A DNA stretch of 64,000 nt, from assembly GCA_050014395.1 (NCBI GenBank), contig JBEKDK010000006.1, forward strand, positions 3,574 through 67,573. Direction: 5' to 3'. This DNA is from DASPOJ01 sp050014395 (GTDB lineage Bacteria; Acidobacteriota; Terriglobia; Acidiferrales; UBA7541). Of the stretch, positions 56,280 to 64,000 are shown one piece after another. The notes beneath the pieces are model-generated. The model worked only from the letters and a program-made list of their open reading frames with translations, did no database searches and was not told where the DNA came from. Both the position numbers and the translations under genes were made by a program. Numbering within the stretch: position 1 is the stretch's first letter; the number at the start of each line of letters is the position of its first letter.

Positions 56280-57635
56280 ATGTTCCGCAAAATCCTCATC
56301 GCCAATCGGGGTGAAATCGCTCTGCGGGTGATCTGCGCCTGCAAGGAGTTGGGAATCAAGACGGTCGCGGTCTATTCCGAAGCGGATCGCAATTCCTTGC
56401 ATGTGCGCTTCGCCGACGAAGCGGTCTGCATCGGGCCGCCGCGCTCCACGGAAAGCTATCTGAACATTCCCCACGTAATCAGCGCCGCGGAAATCACCAA
56501 TGTCGATGCCATTCATCCCGGCTATGGCTTTCTTTCCGAAAACGCGAACTTCGCCGAAGTTTGCGAGGCCTCGCAGATCGCTTTCATCGGACCTTCCGCG
56601 GATATCTTGCGGCTGATGGGCGAAAAAGATCAGGCCCGGCGAGAGATGGCCGCCGCCGGCGTGCCCATCGTGCCCGGCTCGGAGGGAATCGTGGCCGATG
56701 AAACCGCGGCTTTGACCGAGGCCAAGCGCATCGGTTATCCGGTGATCATCAAGGCTGCCGCGGGTGGCGGAGGCCGCGGCATGCGCGTGGTCCGCAACAA
56801 ATCCGAATTGCCCGGCAATTTTGCAACGGCGCGCGCGGAAGCGCAGCAGTCCTTCGGCGTGCCTGATGTTTACCTTGAGCGCTTCATCGAGCACCCGCGG
56901 CACATCGAATTCCAAGTGATGGGCGATAAGCACGGCCGCGTGATGCATCTCGGCGAGCGCGAATGCAGCATTCAGCGGCGCCACCAGAAGCTGATCGAAG
57001 AATCTCCGTCGCCGGCGATCACGCCCGAGCGCCGCGCGGAATTGGGCGCGCAAGTGGTGCGCGCGCTCGAGCGCATCGGATATTGCGGCGCCGGTACCGT
57101 GGAATTTTTGATGGACGAAGAGGGCGCATTCTACTTCATCGAAATGAACGCGCGCATTCAGGTGGAGCATCCCGTCACGGAAATGGTCACCAACGTGGAC
57201 CTAATCAAATCCCAAGTGCGCGTGGCCAGCGGCGAGCGTCTGGAGGACGTTGTCGGGGCGCTCGAAGCGCGCGGCCACAGCATCGAATGCCGCATTAACG
57301 CCGAGGATTCGGACACGTTCGCGCCGTCGCCGGGGCGCATCACCGTGTTTCAGCAGCCGGGCGGCACCGGAGTTCGCGTGGACACCGCCGTTTACGCCGA
57401 CGCCGTGATTCCGCCGTATTACGATTCACTGGTGGCGAAACTGATCGTGCGCGGCCGCGATCGCGCCGAAGCTTTGGCGCGCATGCGCCGCGCGCTGGAA
57501 ATGTTCGTCATCGAAGGCATCAAGACTTCCATCCCTCTGCATCGCCGCATCCTGGCCGATCCGGATTTTGAAGCCGGCCGCTTTGACACCCATTTCATGG
57601 ATCGCTACGCGCCCGTGACGGCGGGTCACCGCTAA
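56280..57635 (+). CDS. accC: Biotin carboxylase subunit of acetyl-CoA carboxylase
   Basis: A 451-aa ATP-grasp enzyme carboxylating the biotin on AccB. MFRKILIANRGEIALRVI start, glycine-rich ATP loop IIKAAAGGGGRGMR, and the catalytic FIEMNARIQVEHPVTEMV. CGR[I/L]AED-like segment reads ECRINAEDSDTFAPSPG. Full length. ATG 56280 with CGGAA upstream, 32 nt after accB. Confidence 0.97.
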   Translation: MFRKILIANRGEIALRVICACKELGIKTVAVYSEADRNSLHVRFADEAVCIGPPRSTESYLNIPHVISAAEITNVDAIHPGYGFLSENANFAEVCEASQIAFIGPSADILRLMGEKDQARREMAAAGVPIVPGSEGIVADETAALTEAKRIGYPVIIKAAAGGGGRGMRVVRNKSELPGNFATARAEAQQSFGVPDVYLERFIEHPRHIEFQVMGDKHGRVMHLGERECSIQRRHQKLIEESPSPAITPERRAELGAQVVRALERIGYCGAGTVEFLMDEEGAFYFIEMNARIQVEHPVTEMVTNVDLIKSQVRVASGERLEDVVGALEARGHSIECRINAEDSDTFAPSPGRITVFQQPGGTGVRVDTAVYADAVIPPYYDSLVAKLIVRGRDRAEALARMRRALEMFVIEGIKTSIPLHRRILADPDFEAGRFDTHFMDRYAPVTAGHR

Positions 57636-57643
57636 GGCCGCGC

Positions 57644-58288
57644 GTGTTTCCGCCGCTCTACGCGATCCTGGATGCGTCGCTGATAGCGAGCGACGCGCCC
57701 GCGGCTTGGGTTGCTTTCGCGGCGTCGCTTGCGCGAGCCGGTTGCCGGTTGATGCAAATCCGTGCAAAACAAATCGATCCGGCGAAGCAACTTGAAATCG
57801 CAGCGCAACTCGCGCGCGCGCTCGATTCCACGGGCGTGCGATTGATCGTCAACGACCGCGCGGATATCGCGCTGCTCGCCGGGGCCGGCGGCGTGCATGT
57901 CGGCCAGCAGGATCTCAAAGTCGAGCAAGCGCGCGCGATCTGCGGGCCTGTGATGTGGGTCGGCGTTTCGACGCATACGCTTGAGCAAGTGCGCGCTGCG
58001 GACAAGACTTCGGCCGATTACGTCGCCTTCGGCCCGGTCTTTCCGACCACGACGAAATTGCAGCCCGATGCGCTCGTAGGGCTTGAAGGCTTGCGCGCCG
58101 CCCGCGCCGCAACGCGCAAACCGATCGTGGCCATCGGCGGCATCACACTCGATCGCGCTCGGGCCGTGTACGGTGCGGGAGCGGATTCTCTCGCCGTCGC
58201 CAGTGATCTGCTTCGCGCCGCAAATCCCGCCGCACGCGCGGAAGAATATTTGGCGATTGCAGCCGAAGCCATTGGTGCGCCGCGATGA
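57644..58288 (+). CDS. thiE: Thiamine phosphate synthase
   Basis: A 214-aa TIM-barrel enzyme joining hydroxymethylpyrimidine diphosphate and thiazole phosphate. Motifs: LMQIRAKQ, LIVNDRADIALLAGAGGVHVGQQDL, YVAFGPVFPTTTK and PIVAIGGI. Start GTG 57644, eight nt after accC, and its stop overlaps the next permease (ATGA at 58285). No TPP riboswitch seen before it. Confidence 0.94.
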   Translation: MFPPLYAILDASLIASDAPAAWVAFAASLARAGCRLMQIRAKQIDPAKQLEIAAQLARALDSTGVRLIVNDRADIALLAGAGGVHVGQQDLKVEQARAICGPVMWVGVSTHTLEQVRAADKTSADYVAFGPVFPTTTKLQPDALVGLEGLRAARAATRKPIVAIGGITLDRARAVYGAGADSLAVASDLLRAANPAARAEEYLAIAAEAIGAPR

Positions 58289-59856
58289 ACCAAACGAATC
58301 CTAAGCGCAACGCCGAAGCTGGCGCGCCAGCGGCGCCCGAGATTGCGCCCGGCGGCTTCGTTCACAGCTTAAGCCTGTTCGATTCCACGATGTTGGTGGT
58401 GGGCTCGATGATCGGCTCGGGAATTTTCCTGGTCTCCGCCGATATCGCGCGGCTCACCGGTTCCGTCGGCGGGCTCTTGCTCACGTGGCTGATCACCGGC
58501 GCCCTCACGATCGCTGCCGCGCTTTCCTATGGCGAGCTGGCGGCGATGATGCCCAAGGCCGGCGGCCAGTACGTTTATCTTCGCGAAAGTTATTCGCCGC
58601 TGTGGGGCTTCCTCTACGGATGGACCGTGTTCCTGGTGATTCAGACGGGCACCATCGCCGCGGTCGCGGTGGGATTCGCGCGTTACCTCGGAGTGCTCGC
58701 TCCGTGGGTTTCGCCGGCGGCTTGGATCGTGCCGCCGCTGCGGCTTTCCGCGAAATACGCGATCAGCCTCTCTCGGCAACAACTTGTCGGCGTCGCGCTG
58801 ATCTTGCTGCTCACGTGGGCGAACACACACGGGCTGCGGCTCGGCAAAATCATCCAGAATATTTTCACCTCGGCGAAAACGCTGGCGCTGGCCGCTTTGA
58901 TTCTGCTGGGCATTTTCTGGGGCCGCAACGCCGCGGCGCTTCACGCAAACTTTTCTTCGCTCTGGGCGCTGCACAGCCCGCAAACGATTGCGCCCGGCGC
59001 GCCGTTTCTCGCGCGATGGATTCCGTCCGTCTCCGTCACTGGCGGCCTGTACGCTGTGGTGATCGCGTTTGGCGTGGCGCAAGTCGGATCTCTTTTCTCC
59101 GCCGACGCGTGGAACAACATCACGTTCACCGCCGGCGAAGTGAAAAATCCGCGGCGCGACGTTCCGCTGTCTCTGGCCGCGGGAACCGCCATCGTGATCG
59201 CGCTCTATCTGCTGGTTAACGTCGCCTATCTGTTCACGCTTTCGCTCACTCGCATCCAAACCGCGCCTGACGATCGCGTGGCGACGGCCGCCCTGGCCGT
59301 GATTTTCGGATCGGCCGGCGCCGGTATCATGGCGCTGGCGATTATGGTTTCCACTTTCGGCTGCGCCAATGGATTGATTCTCGCCGGTTCGCGCGTGTAT
59401 TACGCCATGGCGCGTGACGGCTTGTTTTTCCGCAGCATCGGCCGCCTGAATCGCAAACACGTTCCAGCCATGGGCTTGGGACTCCAAGGAGTCTGGGCGG
59501 CGATTCTCGTGCTGCTGCGCACGCGCCGCGTTGACGCCGTCAGCGGCGCCGTCGTCTATGGCAATCTCTACAGCGATTTGCTCGACTACGTCGTCTTCGC
59601 CGTGTTGATCTTTTACGTCCTCACGATCGCCGGCATTTTCCGCCTGCGCCGCCTTAAACCCGATGCTGCGCGTCCCTACCGCGCATTCGGCTATCCCGTA
59701 ATTCCGGCGTTGTACATTTGCGCGGCAATTGTCATTATGGCGGCACTGCTCTTGTATCAAACGCAGACGGCATGGCCGGGTTTGGTGATCGTCGTCTGCG
59801 GAGCGCCGGTGTACTGGATTTGGCACAAGCGGTCGGCAGCGTCCCTGCCGAGTTAG
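58285..59856 (+). CDS. APC-family amino acid permease
   Basis: A 523-aa transporter with about 12 transmembrane segments. The opening SMIGSGIFLVSADIARLTGSVGGLL is the APC substrate-binding unwound helix region (GSGIF). LAT/SLC7-like by layout; probable amino acid uptake or exchange. Translationally coupled to thiE by a four-base overlap. Substrate not determinable. Confidence 0.9.
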   Translation: MNQTNPKRNAEAGAPAAPEIAPGGFVHSLSLFDSTMLVVGSMIGSGIFLVSADIARLTGSVGGLLLTWLITGALTIAAALSYGELAAMMPKAGGQYVYLRESYSPLWGFLYGWTVFLVIQTGTIAAVAVGFARYLGVLAPWVSPAAWIVPPLRLSAKYAISLSRQQLVGVALILLLTWANTHGLRLGKIIQNIFTSAKTLALAALILLGIFWGRNAAALHANFSSLWALHSPQTIAPGAPFLARWIPSVSVTGGLYAVVIAFGVAQVGSLFSADAWNNITFTAGEVKNPRRDVPLSLAAGTAIVIALYLLVNVAYLFTLSLTRIQTAPDDRVATAALAVIFGSAGAGIMALAIMVSTFGCANGLILAGSRVYYAMARDGLFFRSIGRLNRKHVPAMGLGLQGVWAAILVLLRTRRVDAVSGAVVYGNLYSDLLDYVVFAVLIFYVLTIAGIFRLRRLKPDAARPYRAFGYPVIPALYICAAIVIMAALLLYQTQTAWPGLVIVVCGAPVYWIWHKRSAASLPS

Positions 59857-59913
59857 ATCGAGTTCGCTCGTCATCGGCCGCGCGATGCGCGCCGGGAAAC
59901 GGAGCACTCCCCG

Positions 59914-61488
59914 ATGCGTAATCCGCTTTTCGCAAGAAAACCGATGCACATGCTGCACGCCGAAGCCGGGGAGACCGGCGAAGGCACGCTGCACCGCCAT
60001 CTCGGCTCCTGGTCGCTTGTTTCGTTGGGCGTGGGCGCGATCATCGGTGCCGGCATCTTTGTGCTGACGGGCGCCGCGGCCGCGCAGTATGCCGGGCCCG
60101 CGATTGTCCTCTCGTTTATTCTCGCGGGCGTCGGTTGCGTTTTCGCGGGCCTCTGCTACGCCGAATTCGCCGCGATGATTCCGCTGGCGGGCAGCGCGTA
60201 CACCTACGGCTACGCCACGCTGGGCGAAATTTTTGCCTGGGTGATCGGCTGGGATCTGGTCCTCGAATATGCCTTTGGCGCGGCCACTGTGGCGTCGGGC
60301 TGGAGCGGCTATCTCGTCAGCTTCCTGCAAGATTTCGGCATCTACCTTCCCCCGCGCTTCACCGCCACGCCTGGAACGGACCTAGTTTTTTATAACGCGC
60401 GCTGGGACCGTCTCGCCACGGTTTTGCCGACGCTAAAGGCGCATGGCGTCGATCCCGCGCTGCTTCCGCACGCCACCGGGGTTTTCAATCTCGTTGCTTT
60501 CATCGCGATCATGCTGGTCACGGTCGTGCTTGTGATCGGCATCAAGGAATCAGCCAACGCCAACAATTTCGTCGTGGCGCTCAAGGTTTCGATTGTTCTG
60601 GTTTTCATCGGCGTGGCCTCCACCTTCGCCTTCCGCCATCCCGCGGTGATGATGGCCAATTGGCATCCCTTCATTCCGCCGAACACCGGGGCCTTCGGGC
60701 ACTACGGCTGGTCGGGCATCGCGCGCGGCGCGGGAGTCACGTTCTTCGCGTACATCGGTTTCGACGCCGTTTCCACCACCGCGCAGGAGACGCGCGATCC
60801 CAAAAAATCCATGCCCATTGGAATTTTGGGTTCATTGCTGATCTGCACGTTCCTTTACATCGCCGTCTCCGGCCTGCTCACCGGCGTGGTGAATTACAAA
60901 GCGCTAAACGTTCCCGATCCCGTCGCTATCGGTGTTGACGCCACGGGCATCGGCTACGCGATGCACGTCGCCGGTCACGCCGTGAAGCTCAGCAGCTTCT
61001 TCGTCAAGCTCGGCGCCATCGCCGGCCTCGGCAGCGTCATGCTGGTAATGATGCTCGGCCAGTCGCGCGTGCTCTATGCCATGTCCAAGGATGGCTTGCT
61101 GCCGGCCTGGGCCAGCAAAATTCATCCGCGCTGGCGCACTCCGTATATTTCCTCGATCGTCGTCGGTATTTTCGTTGCGACGTTCGCTTCTCTGATTCCC
61201 GTCGGCACGCTCGGCGAACTCGTCAGCATCGGCACGCTGCTGGCATTCGTGATCGTTTGCGCCGGCGTGTGGGAGCTGCGCGTGCGCGAGCCCGATATCC
61301 CGCGCCACTTCCGCACTCCGTGGGTGCCGTTTGTGCCTATCATGGGCATTTTGGTTTCCGGCTTGATGATGATCAGTCTTCCGCTGGCCACGTGGATACG
61401 ATTGGTCGTGTGGCTGGCGATCGGCATGATGATTTACTTCGGCTACAGCCGGCATCACAGCCGCGTCAGCAATCCCGAAGCGCAGTAA
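59914..61488 (+). CDS. APC-family (CAT-type) amino acid permease
   Basis: A 524-aa transporter, about 12-14 transmembrane segments, with SLGVGAIIGAGIFVLTGAAAA and FAYIGFDAVSTTAQETRDPKKSMPIGILGS, typical of the cationic amino acid transporter (CAT/YfnA) subgroup. Only distantly related to the permease upstream, so not a recent tandem copy. ATG 59914 with GGAG upstream. Substrate range unknown. Confidence 0.92.
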   Translation: MRNPLFARKPMHMLHAEAGETGEGTLHRHLGSWSLVSLGVGAIIGAGIFVLTGAAAAQYAGPAIVLSFILAGVGCVFAGLCYAEFAAMIPLAGSAYTYGYATLGEIFAWVIGWDLVLEYAFGAATVASGWSGYLVSFLQDFGIYLPPRFTATPGTDLVFYNARWDRLATVLPTLKAHGVDPALLPHATGVFNLVAFIAIMLVTVVLVIGIKESANANNFVVALKVSIVLVFIGVASTFAFRHPAVMMANWHPFIPPNTGAFGHYGWSGIARGAGVTFFAYIGFDAVSTTAQETRDPKKSMPIGILGSLLICTFLYIAVSGLLTGVVNYKALNVPDPVAIGVDATGIGYAMHVAGHAVKLSSFFVKLGAIAGLGSVMLVMMLGQSRVLYAMSKDGLLPAWASKIHPRWRTPYISSIVVGIFVATFASLIPVGTLGELVSIGTLLAFVIVCAGVWELRVREPDIPRHFRTPWVPFVPIMGILVSGLMMISLPLATWIRLVVWLAIGMMIYFGYSRHHSRVSNPEAQ

Positions 61489-61562
61489 GGCACATCGTCG
61501 CTTCCGCGTGAAGCCCGCCGCGCCGCACTTCGGCTATACTCGGCCCAGCGGCGCTCACTCCC

Positions 61563-63176
61563 ATGAAACTTCTCACCGCCGAACAAATGCGCGAGGCCGA
61601 TCGGCTCACCACCGAGCGCTACGGCATCGCCAGCCTCGCGCTGATGGATCGCGCCGGCACCGCCGTCGCCGACGTCTTGCGCGAAACGTGCCCCGATCTT
61701 GACGCGCGCAAAATCGTCATTCTCTGCGGCAAAGGAAATAATGGTGGCGATGGATTCGTCGCCGCGCGCGTGCTGATCGAGCGCGGCCTGGCGCCGGTCG
61801 TCGTGCTCTGCGCCGATCCGGAAGCCATCACCGGCGATGCCGCCGCGAATTTGAAGCGCTGGCGCCAGGGCGCGGGCGAACTGCGCGTGGCGTCGAGCGA
61901 ATCCGAATGGCAAGCCGCGCGCTCCGCACTCGATGGCGCGGGCGTGATTGTGGACGCTCTGCTCGGCACCGGCCTGCGCGGCCCAGCGACGGGCTTGATG
62001 GCGCGCGTGATTGACGACATCAATGCCGCGCGCGAGGCGCCCGCCGCAGGCGCCGCGGCGCCGATGATTCTCGCCGTAGATATTCCCTCCGGCCTCGCAT
62101 CTGAAGCGCACGATTCGGGCGGTCCCGTCGTCGTCGCGGATTGCACGGTCACGTTCACCGCTCCTAAGGTCGGCCAATTAGTTTCGCCGCGCGCCGATCG
62201 TGTGGGCCGCCTCGAAGTCCGCCAAATCGGCACGCCGCGTGAACTTCTTGATTCCGACGCACACTTAAAGCTGCATTGGGTCGAGCCGGCCGAATTTCGC
62301 TCGCTTCCGCTCGTGCGCCGCCGCGATTCAAACAAAGGCACCTACGGTCACGCTCTCATCGTCGCTGGCTCCGTCGGCAAATCCGGCGCGGCTGTGCTGG
62401 CTTCACGCGGCGCATTGCGCGCCGGCGCGGGCTTGGTCACTGTGGCCACAGCTTCTGAAGCGCTGCCCATGGTGGCTGCCGGGTCGCCGGAAGTGATGAC
62501 CGTTCCGCTCGTCTCCACCGACGCCGGGTCGATCGGCATGCGCACTCTCGATTACGGCCGCTTCGCCGAGATCGCCGGCAAAAAATCCGTGCTTGCGATT
62601 GGACCGGGCTTATCGACGCACAATGAGACGCGTGATTTTGTCCACACCGTTGTCGCGCGCTCGGAAGCGCCCGTGATTCTCGATGCCGATGGCTTGAACG
62701 CCTACGATGGCTGCGCCGATTCGCTGAACGATCGCCAGTGCCCATCGCTCACGCTCACCCCGCATCCCGGCGAAATGGCGCGCTTGCTCGGACGCACCGT
62801 TGCCGAAATTCAGGCGCGCCGCCTGGATACGGCGCTCGAAGCCGCGAATCGCTGGCGCGCAATCGTTGTGCTGAAGGGCTTTCACACAATCGTCGCGTCG
62901 CCCGATGGCCGCGCCTTCGTCAACACCACCGGCAATCCCGGCATGGCCACCGCCGGAACCGGCGACGTGCTGACCGGAATTCTCGCCGGCCTCACCGCGC
63001 AATTCGGCGTTGACGATTGGCTGCGCGTGATCGGTCTGGGAGTTTATCTGCACGGTTTGGCCGGAGACATCGCTGCGGCAAGCGTCGGCGAAATACCGCT
63101 CGTTGCGGGCGACCTGATCGATTCGCTGCCCGCGGCGTTCCGGCAACTGCTCGCGGAGCGCGAAAGTGCCCGCTAG
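61563..63176 (+). CDS. nnr: Bifunctional NAD(P)H-hydrate repair enzyme
   Basis: A 537-aa fusion repairing damaged NADHX/NADPHX. N-terminal epimerase domain (YjeF_N: LCGKGNNGGDGFVAARVL, residues about 1-215) and C-terminal ADP-dependent dehydratase (YjeF_C: NKGTYGHALIVAGSVGKSGAA, GNPGMATAGTGDVLTGILAGL). Full length for the E. coli-type fusion. The next gene tsaE starts before its stop, an arrangement seen in many bacteria. Confidence 0.95.
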   Translation: MKLLTAEQMREADRLTTERYGIASLALMDRAGTAVADVLRETCPDLDARKIVILCGKGNNGGDGFVAARVLIERGLAPVVVLCADPEAITGDAAANLKRWRQGAGELRVASSESEWQAARSALDGAGVIVDALLGTGLRGPATGLMARVIDDINAAREAPAAGAAAPMILAVDIPSGLASEAHDSGGPVVVADCTVTFTAPKVGQLVSPRADRVGRLEVRQIGTPRELLDSDAHLKLHWVEPAEFRSLPLVRRRDSNKGTYGHALIVAGSVGKSGAAVLASRGALRAGAGLVTVATASEALPMVAAGSPEVMTVPLVSTDAGSIGMRTLDYGRFAEIAGKKSVLAIGPGLSTHNETRDFVHTVVARSEAPVILDADGLNAYDGCADSLNDRQCPSLTLTPHPGEMARLLGRTVAEIQARRLDTALEAANRWRAIVVLKGFHTIVASPDGRAFVNTTGNPGMATAGTGDVLTGILAGLTAQFGVDDWLRVIGLGVYLHGLAGDIAAASVGEIPLVAGDLIDSLPAAFRQLLAERESAR

Positions 63177-63630
63177 CGAAAAGTCCGCCGTCTACGTAAC
63201 GCATTCTCCGGAAGAAACCATCGCGCGCGGCAGGGAATTGGCCGCCGGAATGAAGCCGCCGCTGCTGGTCCTGCTCTCCGGCGATCTGGGCAGTGGCAAA
63301 ACCACGCTATCCAAGGGAATCATCAGCGGCCTCGGCGCGGCCGGCGAAGATGAAGTCACCAGTCCCACGTTCACGTTGGTCCACGTGTTTCACCACGCCG
63401 CCGGCGACGCGCCGGAAAAGTCCGCGAAGATTTATCACGCCGATCTGTACCGCATCGAAAATTTCCACGATCTTGAATCGCTTGGACTTGAGGATGCTCT
63501 CTCCGAACCTACCATCATCGTTGTCGAATGGTCCGAGCGCTTCCAATTGGCCAACGATTGGCCGCGCATGGAAATCTCGCTCGAGCACCTCGGTTCAGAT
63601 ACTCGCCGCATCACCGTGCGCACGCCCTAA
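63166..63630 (+). CDS. tsaE: tRNA threonylcarbamoyladenosine biosynthesis ATPase TsaE
   Basis: A 154-aa P-loop ATPase that acts with TsaB and TsaD in t6A37 modification of tRNA. Walker A GDLGSGKTTLSKG, PTFTLVHVF, HADLYRIEN and VVEWSERF are family motifs. Start GTG 63166, 11 nt before the nnr stop, with GGAG at suitable distance. Confidence 0.95.
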   Translation: MPASEKSAVYVTHSPEETIARGRELAAGMKPPLLVLLSGDLGSGKTTLSKGIISGLGAAGEDEVTSPTFTLVHVFHHAAGDAPEKSAKIYHADLYRIENFHDLESLGLEDALSEPTIIVVEWSERFQLANDWPRMEISLEHLGSDTRRITVRTP

Positions 63631-63708
63631 CGCTGTTTTTCCCCGATTTCGCGCACGGTAACGCCGCGTCTGTTAACGGTTTAGCGCCCTCGCCTTGTCC
63701 GCTCCCCA

Positions 63709-63724
63709 CAGCCTTGTTAGGCTG
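63709..63724. other. Small hairpin downstream of tsaE
   Basis: CAGCC (63709-63713), TTGTTA loop, GGCTG (63720-63724). No T-tract; weak evidence for termination. Confidence 0.2.
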
Positions 63725-63748
63725 GCAATAGGTAACCCGAGCGCCCTG

Positions 63749-64000
63749 ATGCCCGAAAATTTATCCCTAACTGCGGGCGCGAACCCCGAGCGGATCAATC
63801 TCAAGCCCTATACCGCCGAGCTGACGCTCGCGTCACTCGCCGTCGGCGTGGACAACATCCACCACGACGTCTTCCTGAGTCCGCGCTTCATCGAAACCTC
63901 CTCCACCTATTTGCTCGAGTTCATTCGGCAAAGCGCGCAACTTGCGTTTCTGGCCCAAACCGATCGCCGCGCCAAGAAGCCTCTCGAAACCGGCGTGTGG
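63749..64000 (+). CDS. Partial hypothetical protein, cut by window end
   Basis: 84 codons without a stop from ATG 63749: an acidic start (MPENLSLTAGANPERINLKPYTAEL), LASLAVGVDNIHHDVFLSPRFIETSSTYLLEFIRQ and a basic end before the cut. No signal peptide or membrane segment. Not recognised. The coding assignment rests on the open frame and codon usage like that of its neighbours; the SD is weak. Confidence 0.55.
   Translation, partial: MPENLSLTAGANPERINLKPYTAELTLASLAVGVDNIHHDVFLSPRFIETSSTYLLEFIRQSAQLAFLAQTDRRAKKPLETGVW

Noticed and set aside
58369..60330. 653-codon minus-strand frame opposite the two permeases
   Set aside because: Very hydrophilic Arg/Asp-rich mirror of hydrophobic membrane proteins; no start signals or motifs.

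Overview
The window is a chromosomal segment of a GC-rich (about 60%) Gram-negative soil-type bacterium. The gene set fits an acidobacterium: type IV pilus genes (pilT, and pilMNOPQ with an outer-membrane secretin), a split glycine decarboxylase (gcvPA and gcvPB), many secreted proteins with signal peptides, glycogen branching enzyme, an S9 peptidase and many intergenic palindromes. The phylum is inferred from gene content; no rRNA gene was found to confirm it.

Layout. 0-5.4 kb (mostly minus strand): pilT, an aquaporin, a small DUF1871-like protein, ilvE, and an ABC-2 exporter pair. 5.4-5.8 kb: a nest of inverted palindromic repeats. 5.8-9.4 kb: an alkyltransferase-like (ATL) gene divergent from an unusual module made of a small protein and two tandem paralogous stand-alone Clp-type AAA+ ATPases. 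9.5-12.9 kb: M48 metalloprotease, GH43 glycosidase, a small membrane protein, and a decayed toxin-antitoxin pair. 13.0-17.5 kb: the gcvT-gcvH-gcvPA-gcvPB operon, divergent from a small Cys-rich protein. 17.9-22.7 kb: secreted protein, ftcD, an NmrA-like reductase and a shortened urocanase (histidine degradation). 22.7-30.0 kb: acyl-CoA synthetase, thiG, CPBP protease, DUF1624 acyltransferase, an FtsB-like protein with phosphohexomutase, and cutA.

30.0-38.7 kb is accessory-like. It holds a low-GC Asp-box (BNR-like) protein, a LamG protein with a 13-copy heptamer array upstream, REP-like palindromes, metB, secreted proteins and an orphan FtsX/MacB-type permease behind a promoter with palindromes. 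38.8-49.1 kb: S9 peptidase, methyltransferase, glgB, secreted hypotheticals, a short leader or sRNA-like locus with a 13-nt perfect match to the 16S anti-Shine-Dalgarno tail, an LprI-domain protein and a UbiD decarboxylase. 49.4-54.5 kb: pilMNOPQ, closed by a strong terminator. 54.5-64.0 kb: M24 peptidase, accB, accC, thiE, two amino acid permeases, bifunctional NAD(P)HX repair enzyme, tsaE, and a partial gene cut by the window end.

The best candidates for something undescribed are the Clp-like AAA+ module (6.3-9.4 kb) with its divergent half-site operator, the short locus at 45.6 kb, and the two palindromic repeat families whose stems co-vary between copies. No CRISPR array, tRNA, rRNA or intact insertion sequence was recognised.
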